Shown here piece after piece: positions 11,223 through 23,725 of a stretch of DNA of 64,000 bases. The position numbers and the translations under genes are program-made. Source of the DNA: Rheum nobile. Taxonomy: Eukaryota; Streptophyta; Magnoliopsida; Caryophyllales; Polygonaceae. The notes beneath the pieces were generated by a model. That model was given only the letters and a program-made list of their open reading frames with translations, made no database searches and had not been told where the DNA came from. The DNA is taken from positions 1,922,001 to 1,986,000 of the forward strand of contig WOAB01000124.1 in assembly GCA_027886185.1 (NCBI GenBank). The letters are read 5' to 3'. Position 1 is the stretch's first letter; every line of letters begins with the position of its first letter.

Positions 11223-11609
11223 GGGTGAGGAGAAGCTCAACACGGAGCAACCCAACCGTTCAAGCTTCCTCACCGATGAGGCGTTCAAAAACGTGGAGAA
11301 ATCGAACCGGCGAGCTCGGATAAGAACGACGAAGGAGACGACGAACAGATTTCCGCGGTCGCGGAAACACTTCCGCGGTCGCGGAAATGCCGCGATCGCG
11401 TCTGTTAGCCTCTGGTCGCGGTTTCACTCGCGGTCTTATGCTAGAATTTATTTTTAGCACCCTTAAAAATATTCTAAGACCCACAAATGCATTAAACGTA
11501 TATTATAACGTTCAAAAAGATTAATACAGAGATCATAGAGATTACAGAAATTGCCCATTATGTCTTTCATACAAAAAATGATAGTTCGAGACTTTTAGGG
11601 GTTATTACA

Positions 11610-14600
11610 AATATAATCTTTCTAATTATATATTTGTATAAATATAAGATTTTTGGTAAATATTTACTCACTTACACGGTTACACCTTAAAAGTATCACA
11701 CGTAAAATCAAATTTATTTCCAAAAAAGAGTTTTGGGCTATACAATTATTTACATTCCATTATAATCTATATCTTCTCTTATATACAAACCTTTTTAATT
11801 ATTAAAATCAATGCCACAACCAACATTATTAGCATAAATACCATTATAATACCCATATCATAGATGCAAATGTTATCACAAACACAATTTTTACGTTGAT
11901 AACTTAAATCATAAGTTTGATTCGAATTTAAAATTTGTTACATTTCTTCGTCTGGTATAATTTATTCATGTTATTTTTTCTCTATATATATCTGCATATA
12001 ATAGAGTTTTTGAGAAATGAATGCTCATTTACTTAGCCTATAAATTATACAATTTTAATTAGTAATAAACAATTTTAATTAGTATGCCAATAAACTACAA
12101 ACATAATTATGAAGTAGAATTTAGTTACTATTAAACTATTTCAATTAGTATAAATATATGTATACAATGCTCAAAATTAACTAAAGCCTCAGAATAAACA
12201 ATATCATGCAATATATGATTTACAATTACGACATATATTAATCTGGCATTTCGGATAAATGAATCCAATAGAAGAATTTGAGACACATTTTAGGTCAAAG
12301 TTTGTATATCTAAGTTTGGGTCATTTATCATATGTTAGTATATCTAAGTCTGGGTCAAGTAGCATAATTGAAATTTATAATTAACTTAATATTGGTTAGA
12401 ATTAGAGGATTTCAAGTGTGTAGTACATTTTTCTTCTTGCTTTTATTAATTGAAACACGTAGATGGGACAAGAATACGTAATATAATCAATTAATTGATA
12501 ATAATAATAATGGTCCTTATTGATTTAGTTAGAAAACGTTTCATTTTGATCGGTTAAAATACTAAAGTTTGTTCATATGTTCAAAACGCTTCACGTGTTT
12601 TCATTCTATATATTAGCCCATTTAATAAGATTGATTGATAACCATATGGTATACTGTTACGAGAATATCTAGACGTCATTAAATACAGGAACAATTTCAA
12701 ATCAAATGCATAATATTCCATATAAATACAGGAACTATTTTTTCATCCATGCCCTCCATTCCCATATCGACATATCTCTTGCAAATGCATAATATTCCGT
12801 AGAATTGATTTGTAAAACTTTAAAACTAATTCATAAATAAAATCAATTATAATTTTTTAATCTTCATTTAAAAATAAAAATAATAAATTACTAAAACAAA
12901 ATCATATAGCCCGATAGCACGGGCATGTTCACTAGTTTAATGTAAAGTGCACAACCGATGTGCTTAATAATTTTCATAAATGTTCCATAAGAATTTCTGA
13001 ATTTGTATTGAAAGTGATATGATATAAGAACGAGTACCTTGAAATTTTAATACAAACTCGTTAATTTAAAAATGAACACCAAATGCCATGCACTGGTGTT
13101 GGCTTGTAAGTGGTCTTGTAAGCTATCATAGCTAATGAAAGTTTCTTTCTAGCTATCAAAAAAACAAAATGAACACCAAAGCCTAATCAGTTTTCATGGA
13201 AGTGGACAGTTTGCGTGTTGTATTAAAATAGTAGATACTATGCTAGTACATGTGACCTTTCTTTGGGTGGCATGTTCATTAGTTGAAATTTTGATTAATT
13301 TTAATTAATCAGTGATTGTAACAGGTTGTGTTTGGTAACAGAAAAGCACCTTCAAATAGAATTAGATGATAGTTCAAATAGTTCCTAGATTGATTATATA
13401 CGTACATATCGATCAAAGTTTGCTAGTGTGCCAAACAAAAAATATTGGTTAGTGCGGAAGAGAGACCAAGCTAAGAAACACATTGTGGTAAGGATAAATC
13501 GCAATTAATATGCAATTTTTAACTTACTCCTTATATAAATAAAATGACGTCCTAAAGTAACTTCTGATGTGAGAAATGTCCTAATATCCTTACATATATA
13601 CTACAGTACTATACTAGTAATAAGACATATTATTATGTAATATACTCCGTATTTTCCAAATTTAAACTATAAGAGCCAAGTAAACTAATATACAATCTTT
13701 GAGCACATACGTACTTGAATTAACATGCAACTTTTTACAATGGCATGTGATTATATAACATGTGTTTCCTTTTGACCCTTAACAACCATACACACAACCG
13801 GCCACATGTCAGTTTTAGTAAAACTGAAACTTTTTCTTTGTTTTTTGAAATGGTAAATCTCATACTTAGCACTAAATTCTTGGGTGATAACTAAGGGCAG
13901 CTCAGTTAATTTGGATACAAATCAGGTTTAAAATTAAAAACTGATCCACTTACATCAACTAATAGAAAACGAATATATTCCAGATTTATTATTTTGAAAA
14001 CATAAGATGTATACATGTAAATATGTAATCCTTGATCAGCAACGAAACTCAACCGCCCATACGAGTTAGGTTAATTAGGTTTATCATAATATTATTGTGG
14101 ATATAACTTGTACACAGAGTGTGTGATTTGGTAGGGTACTTAGATAAGTCTAGCTACTTTAGCTAGTGTTGTAATCAAACGCTTAATAGTGGAGTTAAGT
14201 ACATTAATAACAAAAAAAAAGGGAAGAAGTAGTGGGAGTGAAACTATGAGTACGCAAGTGACAAGTGATGGAAAGTCGAATTCGGTAGGTACCAAATTCA
14301 ACGACGACTTCCATTTCCCCCTCACTGCTTTGTCTATTTCCCAAACTTGAAACTCCTATTTCTAGTTATAATAGATATTATATACATATATGATTGAAAA
14401 AAGCAAAAAATTATTAACGTAGAAGTGTACGTATAAGTTTGTGTATGTATAAGTAAGGTTTTTATTGTATATGTATGATTTTGTTAAGTAAAATTCATGC
14501 ATATATATAGGTAAAAATTCGTATATATATATAGAATGTGCACGAGTTTGTATATATATATATATACATACGTTTTTAACTATATGTGCTTGAGTTTGGG

Positions 14601-14939
14601 TAAGTGAAAAATCGTGCAGTAAAAACTTATGTACATGAAAAATGTGCATAAATTTATAAATATATGTGTATATGTTTTTGTCAGTATAGACTCATTTGCG
14701 CGTTAATAATTATTCGCATCTGATCCAAACTCTATACGATGTATAGATTAATAATCCTATTTTTAAAATATTTTATTAGATATTATTTATTTATTTTTTC
14801 AGTTCAGTATTTTATTTTAAACTAAATAACAATTTATTAAAAAAATAATTCTTAACGTAAATACTAAAAATAATAATTTATATAAAAAAATTCTTAACGC
14901 AAGTACTAAAAATATAAATTAGACAACCCTTTATATGTA
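11610..14939. other. AT-rich intergenic stretch; Helitron 3' end at 12935, otherwise no gene seen
   Basis: No coding region is supported. The one structured item is a Helitron terminus (separate entry). The remainder, 12936-14939, is AT-rich with TATA-like runs near 14370-14660 and nothing I recognise. Confidence 0.6.
11766..12935 (+). mobile_element. Short non-autonomous Helitron (3' end clear, 5' end tentative)
   Basis: The 3' end shows the hairpin GCCCGATAGCACGGGC (12909-12924), then ATGTTCA and CTAG at 12932-12935, followed by T, which is the canonical Helitron terminus. A 5' end candidate is TCTATATCTTCTCT at 11766, preceded by A, but other TC starts are possible. The interior is AT-rich with no coding content. 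Confidence 0.55.
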
Positions 14940-15556
14940 CTAGAAATCAGAGCCCCGTGCTACGCACGGGGCCATTTGTTAATTGTGTTGAGGACGTATT
15001 TATTTCGTGCTTGAGTATATGGTGAAGCGTTGTTGTTTAGGGATATGTAGAATGACCTACATTAATGTATTGTTGAGATTATGGTGGGGATTTGCTTGTT
15101 TTTGCAAAAGAATGTCTAAAGTTTGATTGTACGTGTACTGGTATGATGCTTGATTATATTTATTTAGTTTGATAGACTAATAGGCGATGTCTTGTGTTTA
15201 ATTTTGTGTGTAGTAAAATATCCATGTTCGGGACAACATGAGAAGTTGTATGCATGATACGTAAAATTAGAATGCTATGCAACAATGTGTTCCGTTGAAT
15301 GAGCATGCCCCTCAGCGTGAGAGCCTATGAATGTAGCAATTGACTTGTCTGTGATGCCCCAAACCTGCGACAATAGTAGTTCAGCCGCTAAAGATGCGCG
15401 TAGCACATATTTGTATAAAACATTGCATTCATGTACCTCATGTTTGTCGGATTGGTTGATATGCGTTCCATGCTTTCCAATGATGGCCAATGTGTTGTAT
15501 CATCCGATGCTAGACCTGGAACATGAGTAAATATATCTGAGGCAGCTATTGTGAAA

Positions 15557-17905
15557 TCATGATATTATGATAGATATAGTGCGTATCAAGTATGTGTTGT
15601 GTGACATTATAATCACATGTGATGATCCTTTACGCCAGTTTTGTAGAGTGTAGTGTGGCCTGACATATTCTGCGTAAAAGGTTGTAGTGCTTACATTCAT
15701 TTCGATGGCCAAGTGATTGAAGGCCTCTTTGAAAACTATATTTCGTGTGTAGGTAGCTGGCTCTTTTCCCGTTGGTAGTAACAGGACACTGAGGCCTTCT
15801 GGGTCTGTAACTCGAGAGACTGCCACATAGAGCTGGCCGTGACAGAAAACTGGCCTTGGTAAATACAACCCCACATGGTTCAGTGATTGCCCCTGGCTTT
15901 TATTGATAGTCATAGCATAGCAAGCTTTTAGTGGGAATTGGTGCCGTTTTATGACGAATGGCCATTTAGATTGAGTGGCATTTAGTGTTATCCTAGGAAT
16001 TATGATTTTATTTCCTACGCATGTGCCAGTAATAATCTCAGCCTCAACCACCCACTCCCCTAAGTGTGTAATGATGAGACGGGTGCCGTTACACAACCCT
16101 TGTGAAGGGTTTACATTTCTTAGAAGCATCACCGGCAACCCTTCCTTCAATTCAAGTGCGTGGGGTGGGATTCTTGTAATTTTGTTCCCATGTTATTTTC
16201 TTTAGTTGATGAGTTTACAACTGATTAGGCATAGTGTATGAAAAGGTAATGGAAGTGTACCAGGGAAATCCTGAGTGTTCAAGAATTCGGGTGGGTACAG
16301 ATGCTCTTGTTCATCCACATCGGTAGATGCCTTGCAAACTTCATCAGCGCTTTTGTATGTCCTCATTTGCCCCTGTAGACGGTTGAACATGTAGCGGTTT
16401 ATCTGATCGGCATCTTCATTTAAAGGGGTTAGAATAGCTCTTTCTTGGAGGTATGACGGGTTGGTTTCGTTTGCCATGAAATCTGGAAAGACTTTGGCAA
16501 TTAGTTGCTCAATTGGATCTGTCCCAGGCCCGATTACGAACTCTTGTGGGATCTCAGTCCATGTTTCTTCCTCTTCATTGTCTAGCGCGATTACTTCAGC
16601 ATTTCCATCGCCGATCTTTTGAATCCATTTGTTGAACTGTTGTTTTTGGATGTCAATCTCCCCATTTGCTTGTTGGTCATTCACCCTCATGCTCTTTTGT
16701 AATGTGAGAACCTGGCAATGGCTCCAAATAGGTGAGTTGTTGATGCAAGCTTGGATGATGTCCTGTCGTCTCCCTTTTGTAATTACTGGTAATATTTGCC
16801 TAAAATCTCCGCCCAGTAGTACTGTTATACCTCCAAATAGCTTGTGCTTGTTGTTGCCATGTTTGATGCTTTGGATGTCTTGCAATGTTCTGTTCAATGC
16901 CTCGAATGCATTTCTATGAGTCATTGGAGCCTCATCCCAAATAATCAGCTTCACTTCATGCATCAGGTGTGCTAACTGAGTGTTTTGTTTAATGCCACAT
17001 GTGCTATTATCAAGCAACTCGATGGGGATTAGAAACCTGTTGTGGGATGTTCGGCCGCTTGGTAATAGAAGGGAAGCAATACCTGTGCGTAGAAAAAATG
17101 GTAGAGGTGAGAGTAATGGAGTGTGCAATGTATCTTCTTTTGGGCATGAATACAGTGGTTCACTACGTACCTGACGATGCGATGGCAAGAACGATGTTCC
17201 CTTGTGATCTTATGTGGGCCATTATTGTCTTGTAGAGATAAGTTTTCCCTGTTCCACCCGCCCCATAAATGAAGAAGAACTCTCCGGTTTGCTTATTCAC
17301 TGCATTCATTACCTTTTCGTATATTGCTCGTTGGTCCGCATTCAGTGAATCAAACATCGCCTCGTGTAGCTCTCTCATTTTCTTTGCATTGTAGGAGAGT
17401 TCTTCCCTTATAAGGCGATTGTCCATTGCTGTGGGAAGTTGTTTATCTGGCATAGGTATTCCCGGATAGTCAGCTAAGGTTTTCCCATTTTTGGCAAGGA
17501 GCTCTTCAATGTCAAGCAAGCAGTATTTTTGGCAAGGAGCTCTTCAACGTCTGCTCCTGTTTTGGCCTTGGCTCCTTCGAGCAACCATAAGAGTATATGT
17601 GCATGGGGAAGGCCGCGCTTCCTTTGGCAATAGCAAAAGGTAAATGTGTTTACAATGCATGGCAGGTATACACGCAGGAAATTCGACATTATGAGGTGTT
17701 TAAAACGCACATGTAATGAGCTTTATGTGATACCTGTGTCCATGGCACTCAAGCCGCAAAAAATCTCAACCCTCCTGTTCGGTCGTGTGATATTTCTTGT
17801 AATCAACTGTAACGGGATGTCCATTCCTCCAAACGCGGGTAAGCAGTGTGCTAGCAAAATGTGTAAAGCATAGGTCACTTTCAATCTACGAACTTGCAGA
17901 AACAA
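15557..17905 (-). pseudogene. Helitron RepHel remnant (Rep tail and PIF1-type helicase)
   Basis: Pieces in order on the minus strand start with a Rep-domain tail (QRKRGLPHAHILLWLLEG, about 17580-17640). The helicase follows, with Walker A GAGGTGKT (about 17270), LIIWDEAPM, LLGGDFRQILPV and the C-terminal GQSLNHVGLYLP and LYVAVSRV. Two introns are visible: near 17090-17182 (joins SSG to IASLLLPSG) and near 16160-16262. Between the Rep tail and the helicase most of the usual linker is missing. There a stretch containing GGCAAGGAGCTCTTCAA occurs twice (about 17490 and 17526), so the gap looks like a deletion with a small duplication. The N-terminal Rep catalytic region was not found. It cannot encode a working transposase. 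Confidence 0.85.
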
Positions 17906-20900
17906 GGATGGTTTTTTATTTCATTACAACAGAAACACGTATTGACACGTAATGCCTTGGCCGATGAAGAATATGGATTCTTCTTGCACAATACATTATA
18001 TTATACGCATTCATATACATATCTCTACATCTAAAAGTTGAATATCGATGTAGGACATCTGTTTTCTTATATTAGATTATATAAAATAAGTGCCAGAACA
18101 CTGTTTTTCACTATTTATTATTAGCAGTTAGTATATTAATAAATTTATACTATTATATAATTACAATCAAATTAGATTAAGCATTATTTATTATATAATA
18201 TACATTTATACACGTAGATCTATAATTTTGTCTATGAAATAATTTGGGCCAAAGCTCCGGGTTGAATAAAAAAAGATACAGGATAATTAATAGGAGTATA
18301 ATGGGGAAAAAATTATAATTACAACATTGTTACAATATAATAGTAGTATAATTAAATTAAGAAATTTTCTTATTTCTTTTAATGTTGACCTATGAAACCT
18401 CCACTCTCGGAAACCCGACTGTGCACTCGCAAACCCTCACCCCTGACACCGTACCCTTTGTAGATTTTTCGATAGAGTCTCCCACAATCTTGTAAATCTC
18501 CCTGTCTGCTACCAAATTGAGGGTGGTCAAGTTTCCAGAACCTCTTCATTTGCCAGTGTAGCTCTTTTTCCCCAGAAGAATGAATTCCAGTTGAGTAGGA
18601 AAACTTCGTTATCTTTCACGGGCTCAAGTTTTTAACCTCAAACCCCATCTGTTTCAGAGTCTTATGGAGCCTCGTGTTCCACTATTGAGAATACCGTTGA
18701 TGTTGAATTCAAATTTCGACACGGCTGTTCGGAGGAGCGTAAGTTATTGTTTTGAAGTTTCTTTGATTGTTGATGTTTCTCCATCTTTTGTGTTGGCATG
18801 CTGACCAGTTTCAAACCTAAAACCTCTGATGACAGGTCATGCATTTTGGTCTTACAAGGTTTAATGTTGATACTTAAGGTTATTAAACTGTCAACCAATT
18901 TTGACCTTTAAGGAGTGTCGAGGTTCTTATATATGGCCTAATTGAGGTTATGTTAAATTCGAGTTTTCTGCTCTTCATACCAAATATAATTCTGTGAACA
19001 CCTGATTATCTATTGTGTGAATTTGTTAGTATCCTATTTGAGGTTATGTTAGTATCTTATTTGTATAGTGGAAAGCAGCACAATTATAGTGAGTTTTGGT
19101 CACATTATTCCCTATCTATCTATCATCTATGTTTGACTGAGTTGACTCTATCCTTACATTGTGCTGTTAGCAATTTTAGAGAGGCATGTTTACTAATTCG
19201 GTTTAGGTTTTATTTATTTGGTTGTTTGTTTTACTTCTTTTTTCATTTCAAATGACGGATACTCTAAGCAGATTCTTCCTTTCTAAGAATAGGCATATTA
19301 AAGCATAAACATGTTAAGTAAAAGATAGCAAACTAAACGAAAATGAATAGATAAACTGACCTTCATTCTTGTTGCTGTTTTCCATGACCATTCATATAGC
19401 AGCGTTGCCCTGGTCGTACCGGAACGCGGAATCAAGACGACGTCAAAGGGTGGAGACAGGGAAGGTAATAGGCATGCAATGTAATTTCCGTATAAGTTTA
19501 GCTTCAATGACTATTTGAGGAGGATAATGAGTGTTAATTTGTAACAGCCAGAACGAAATAAACAGCTTGTTGGCTAGTTAAATCGTTTACTGTTTTTTTC
19601 TTGGCTTAATTGCAATATTACTGCAGTGGTTACATATTATAGTTGCCGTGGGGTTAAATGTATGAATATAATTGTGTAAGAATTAGTCTTTATTGCAGGG
19701 TTTCAGTATTAGCCCCTCTGAATTAGTAGCATTTGTTTGAATTAGGAGGAAGAGTTAATTGAAGTTTCTAATCCTTTTCAGCAGGTTAACCTGTGGGATT
19801 TAATGCACTATTAATGCGGTGATTACATTTTGTAATTACCTTGGAGTAAACTACTTCCCTAATTGCTGAGATTAAGAGAATCAAGTGAGCTTTCCTTTTT
19901 GATATATGTTACATGTGGCTCCTACGGCTAGTAATAATATGGTGATTTATCATATGGTGTTTGGAGGAGCAACTTCTGGACAAAGTTCTTAAAATGTACT
20001 GCACAAATTGATTTGTTTAGAGTTATCTGATGAAAGCCAGATTTCTATGATATTTCAGAAGCATATTTGGAGACTTTGCTGCACCCATCCCATATGAGGA
20101 TTGTATCATGGTGACAATGCTTGTCTGCATTTCAAAGAGTTGGACTGTTTTTGTAAATACCTAGTAAAATGAAACATTGATAAGTGATAACAGATAACTT
20201 GATATTATGATGCTGCAAGGAAAATAATTCTGGTGATCTTTTGATTAAATCTATTTCCTCTGCATGCAAAAATATTAGAATATAAAATTAACTGCTTCTT
20301 GGGTCATACCTCGCTTATGTACTTGAATTTTTTTCCCTTCAAACTCAAATGTTTCAATGCCGATGTGGTCATTTGTACTTTCTCCTTTGCTCATCTGGAT
20401 AGCCTTACATGATAAATTTGCATTTTTCATTGCCATAGTTTGCTCAACACGCAAACTATATTATTAGATTAGTAATTTTTTAACAGTACAACTAAATTTT
20501 TTCAGACCAATTGTAAATAGGTCAACATTTCGAGAATGCACCGACAAATTGAAGCTGAATTGCGCGGTGAAGATCAGAGGCTTTTGGAGTTTGAAATGCT
20601 ACTACTACATCAGTTTTTTTGTATTCGCCCTTTGGGATAAAAGGTTCACAAGTCCTGCTCTTCAAGTGCTTTTTCAACCGCCAAATCGTTTTACTTAGCA
20701 AGATAACCGTGATTGGCGAGGCTGCTCTGCACAGCTAACCTCTGCTCCAGAACAGAGATTTTGGGAATCATTACGAGAGAGTAGAGAGAACCCTGCAATC
20801 CGTCATCACCATCAATTCACAAGGGCACAAATATCCACAAACCAACCAGTAAGTCGCTATTCTAAGGCTGGGTTATTGATGATTCTGTGGAAGCTTCATT

Positions 20901-21876
20901 TTCGCACTAATTATGATGATGTTCACCCTATGTTATGGAATTAAAATTGAAGTGCAGCAGAAGACATAGTGGAAGTGTTTAACCTATATAGCCTAGAGTT
21001 CTTGAAACTTGAACATCTCACTCCCAACTGATCTTGTATGCTAATTTCAATTATATGATCTGGCATGAATGGTTGTTGTCATTGTTAAGCATGTTGGAAC
21101 TGGTTTTAAAAGGATTCAGCTTCAAGAGTGCATTCTGTGACATACTTTTCTAGTAAGTTGATGTTCAATGCTGAGCTCAGACTTTTGATCTATTACATGT
21201 GGTTAGCATTGAATCCCTAATCGAGGACCCTATTTCAGGAAAATACAGCTTTGACTTTTATCAAAGACTTCTCTGCATTTCATTTATACTCTTTCTTCAT
21301 GTGGTCTAGGTGGCTTGCTCAAGACTTGCGTTGTTCATATGTAATCAGAATGGTAGCTTCATTAGGTGCATATGCGTATTAGGTTCCTTCGGTTTCTAGT
21401 CATGTTTTACTGAGTCAAGCCTTTAAACTATGACAGATGTGGTGTACTGGATCTAATGGTCGAAATGGAACGGATACAACGTCTTGAAGGCACAGTCATA
21501 GTGTGGGATAGCCCTGAAACCATTGCGAAAGTCAATCGCATTGCACGCGCTATTCGCTGGACGACATCGAGCCACGAAAAGGAACCAGAGTCCAATGGGA
21601 GGGATATAATTCTGGTGGGGAAGAAAACCTTCTGGAAGCCATCTTCCACAGCCCTTTGATACCCCTTATTTTGCAGTTCCCGTAGTTTCGTATGCTTTTT
21701 CAAGTGTTTATCCCCTCAATATTCCAAGGGCCAAGACGCCAGTCCAAGCTCTGCTGCAGGTTATTGTGTGGCTAATAAAAGTAGGGGATCGCGCCTCCCT
21801 GCGATAAGCAACAAAACAGGTTAGTCGTTAAGGCATTTTAAAAGTAGGGGTCGCCCTAGGTGCATTTTTTAGTTAC
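17906..21876. other. Helitron interior without a recognisable gene
   Basis: No frame here shows family motifs. A segment at 19690-19800 resembles 22425-22510 (shared words such as GAATTAGG and AAGAGTTAAT), suggesting duplicated Helitron sequence. Further exons of the RPA-like gene may lie at 21430-21780, but I could not assemble them. Confidence 0.45.
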
Positions 21877-22119
21877 CGTATGGTCGGCTAGGATATATTC
21901 TGAGCTTATATGATGTTTTTGCAAGGTGATGGCATCCCACTTGCGGATGACCATTGCCTTGACGGTGCATTCCATGCCCAGGGCCAGATCAGAAAAGGGG
22001 GTGTACGACGGTAACGACGCCGCTATGAAATCATCGAGAGCCTTTGACATGCCCTTCTGCGACGGGGTCTTGGTGGAGCTTGAGGTGTTATTTTTCCCCG
22101 AGGAGGAAGACGCTGCCAT
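21877..22119 (-). CDS. Helitron-encoded RPA1-like protein, first exon (partial)
   Basis: The ATG at 22119 opens a Ser/Thr/Lys-rich leader followed by a segment with the pattern of the RPA large-subunit OB fold: FSDLALGMECTVKAMVIRKW and then SSEYILADHT. The exon ends at a GTAACT donor (21876). Plant Helitrons commonly carry RPA-like single-strand DNA binding proteins, probably to protect the transposition intermediate. A TATAAATA box lies about 60 bp upstream. Downstream exons were not resolved, so the gene may be incomplete. Confidence 0.6.
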
Positions 22120-22179
22120 TTTTGAGTGTGTGTGTGGTGCAATGTGGACGGAAAACGTGCTCTAATGCAACATCACTCA

Positions 22180-22187
22180 TATTTATA
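22180..22187 (-). promoter_or_regulatory. TATA box of the Helitron RPA-like gene
   Basis: TATAAATA on the minus strand lies about 60 bp upstream of the ATG at 22119, a plausible core promoter. Confidence 0.55.
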
Positions 22188-22528
22188 GGGAGGTTTCCAG
22201 CTTTGGAATTGTAACGGGGGCTGTTATGGGAGAGAGATGTGTCTTGAAGCATTAATTTGATTTAATTGTACCCAATTTAATTTGTTAACGGCTAGTGTGG
22301 TGTTATATATGGTGAGAGATGTGGAGGATTATAGCCATTTAATTGTATGTTTAAATTTCATAACGGATGAACACAGTAACGTATGGTGTTATGGCCAATT
22401 GGTCTGAATTTGCCTTTATTGCACGATATCATTATTAGCTCCTATGAATTAGGCAGAGTAATTTGGAATTAGGTGGAAGAGTTAATGGAAGGCTCAAATC
22501 TTTTTTAGAAGGTTAACTTTATATTAGA

Positions 22529-23086
22529 TATTGATGATTGATTGATGATTATTACATCTCCATCTCACCGACTTTTAACAAACTCCCTCTTCTTTCATTT
22601 ACCCTCCACAGACTCAGAAATATATAATATATTTAACGTCTATATATATATACAGTGGCTACTCGACTCCAGGGGCTAAATCCTGTTCGAATTTTTTTTG
22701 TGTGACTTAACTCCAACGTGATTTAAATTCTATTTTGTAAAAAATAATTTTAATTTTTTTACGAAGCTTAAGGTAATTTTCACGTGAGATGAGGGGAAAA
22801 AAACTTAAGTAATTTTATTTTTTTGACTTAAATCTGTTAAAATTGACTGAAATTGCATTTTCAGATGAGATAAGGGGAAAAATTTAAGATAATTTAATTT
22901 TTATAGCTTAAATTTATTAAGACTAACTGAAATTACATTTTCAGATTCAATAAGGTAAAAAATACTTAAAAAAAATTATTATTTTTTTGAAAAAAAAGTT
23001 TTTTTTTTTTTTTCTTTTTCTTTTTCTTTCAGGGGGGCTATATATAGTATAATTTCTATAGTTTCGATTTACTTAACAAACACAAC
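22529..23086. other. Upstream region of the ZAT-like gene, with pyrimidine tract
   Basis: This stretch is AT-rich and includes three diverged copies of a unit of about 60-70 bp (words AAGGTAATTTTCACGTGAGAT, ATTGCATTTTCAGATGAGAT and ATTACATTTTCAGATTCAAT) between 22740 and 22960. A T/CT tract runs from 22983 to 23029, followed by a TATATATA motif at 23039-23046. Confidence 0.5.
23039..23046 (+). promoter_or_regulatory. Possible TATA box of the ZAT-like gene
   Basis: TATATATA lies about 40 bp before the ATG. This would leave an unusually short leader; an upstream TATATATATATA near 22645 is an alternative. Confidence 0.35.
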
Positions 23087-23725
23087 ATGGAACAAGCAGT
23101 GGCGAGAGATCATGAACGACGCCGTTTCGACACCACTCTCACGGAAGAGGAGCATCTCGCTTTCTCCCTCCTCATGCTCTCCCGCGGCCGCCTCTCCGCC
23201 ACCAAAGCCACCGCATCTCCGCCTGCCTACAAGTGTGCCGTTTGCAACAAGGCGTTCCCGTCCTACCAAGCCCTCGGCGGCCACAAGGCCAGTCACCGCA
23301 AATCCGCCGCCGCCGACCACCACCCGTCCGAGGCCACCGCCGGAGGCGGCTCCGGTGACAACTCAAGCGCCCGCCACGTGTGCTCGGTGTGTCACAAGGT
23401 GTTCCCCAGCGGGCAAGCGCTGGGAGGGCACAAGCGCCGCCACTACTCCGCCGCTAACGCCTCCGTCGACGTCGCTGTCTCCGGCACCTCATCGGATAAT
23501 TCCGGCGTTACTCATAGCTGCGGTGGAGGGAGACAATTGAAATTTGACCTGAACTTGCCGGCGGCAGAGATGATCAGTACTATGACGTGTGATTTGAGGG
23601 TGGGGGTGAGTGATGACGTGGACGGCACCGGTGACCGGAAAAGTCAGTGGTCTGGTGGTGGTGGGGCCGGTGATCATGAGGTGGAGAGCCCTCATCCCGT
23701 AGTGAAGAAACTCCCGTGTTTTTAG
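23087..23725 (+). CDS. ZAT10/STZ-like C2H2 zinc-finger transcriptional repressor
   Basis: The gene is intronless and encodes 212 residues. An L-box (EEEHLAFSLLMLSRG, about 21-35) precedes two plant-type C2H2 fingers, YKCAVCNKAFPSYQALGGHKASH (about residues 48-70, reported in two parts: YKCAVCNKAF and QALGGHKASH) and HVCSVCHKVF with QALGGHKRRH (about 94-116). A C-terminal EAR repression motif, FDLNLPAAE, lies at about 153-161. This architecture defines subclass C1-2i (ZAT10/ZAT6/AZF family), nuclear repressors induced by cold, drought, salt and other stresses in Arabidopsis; the stress role here is inferred. The coding part is markedly GC-rich against its AT-rich surroundings, which is usual for this family. 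It is the only complete host gene I recognise. The family symbol is not assigned because orthology to one ZAT member is unproven. Confidence 0.95.
   Translation: MEQAVARDHERRRFDTTLTEEEHLAFSLLMLSRGRLSATKATASPPAYKCAVCNKAFPSYQALGGHKASHRKSAAADHHPSEATAGGGSGDNSSARHVCSVCHKVFPSGQALGGHKRRHYSAANASVDVAVSGTSSDNSGVTHSCGGGRQLKFDLNLPAAEMISTMTCDLRVGVSDDVDGTGDRKSQWSGGGGAGDHEVESPHPVVKKLPCF

Larger units (their letters stand above)
1337..11609 (-). mobile_element. Element A: decayed Ty3/gypsy (chromovirus-like) retrotransposon, 5' part
   Basis: Read on the minus strand, the order is 5' LTR (11609-9394), tRNA-Met primer site, accessory acidic ORF (from 9124), gag, protease, reverse transcriptase and the start of RNase H. 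Pol stops at 1337, where LTR D inserted. The rest of RNase H, integrase and the 3' LTR must lie left of the window if they survive. CACTA 4039-8426 is nested between the accessory ORF and gag. Several nonsense codons and a frameshift show that it is dead. Its coding plan matches the better preserved element B, but its LTR is shorter (2216 against 2512 bp) and the sequence is clearly diverged, so it is a related but separate family. Confidence 0.85.
9394..11609 (-). mobile_element. Element A 5' LTR (2216 bp)
   Basis: On the coding strand it runs from TGTAATAACCCC (11609) to GGGGGTGTTACA (9394). It shares blocks with the LTRs of element B, such as GCAAGAGCGAACCGCCACTTG. The U3 part has short repeats of CTCGAAAACTCTGGCGAA (11093-11160) and GC-rich palindromes around CCGCGGTCGCGG (10918-10960 and 11350-11400). 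The bases after its outer edge, AATAT (11610-11614), would be the target duplication, but the partner is outside the window. Confidence 0.88.
14940..22528 (-). mobile_element. Helitron, minus strand, with broken RepHel and RPA-like gene
   Basis: The 3' terminus on the minus strand is a strong hairpin (GCCCCGTGC and GCACGGGGC arms, 14953-14973) and then CTAG ending at 14940, followed by T. The 5' candidate is TCTAATATAAAGTTAACC starting at 22528 and preceded by A, giving the expected A/T insertion site. Inside, on the minus strand, are an RPA-like exon (21877-22119) and RepHel remnants (15557-17905), in the order and direction expected. The 5' end is inferred; the 3' end is firm. Confidence 0.75.

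Noticed and set aside
15327..15530. Plus-strand frames across the Helitron RepHel region
   Set aside because: They are antisense shadows of the helicase coding strand or of Helitron tail sequence.
23112..23695. Other-frame and antisense ORFs inside the ZAT-like gene
   Set aside because: High GC at third positions opens alternative frames; only the frame with L-box, two QALGGH fingers and EAR motif is meaningful.
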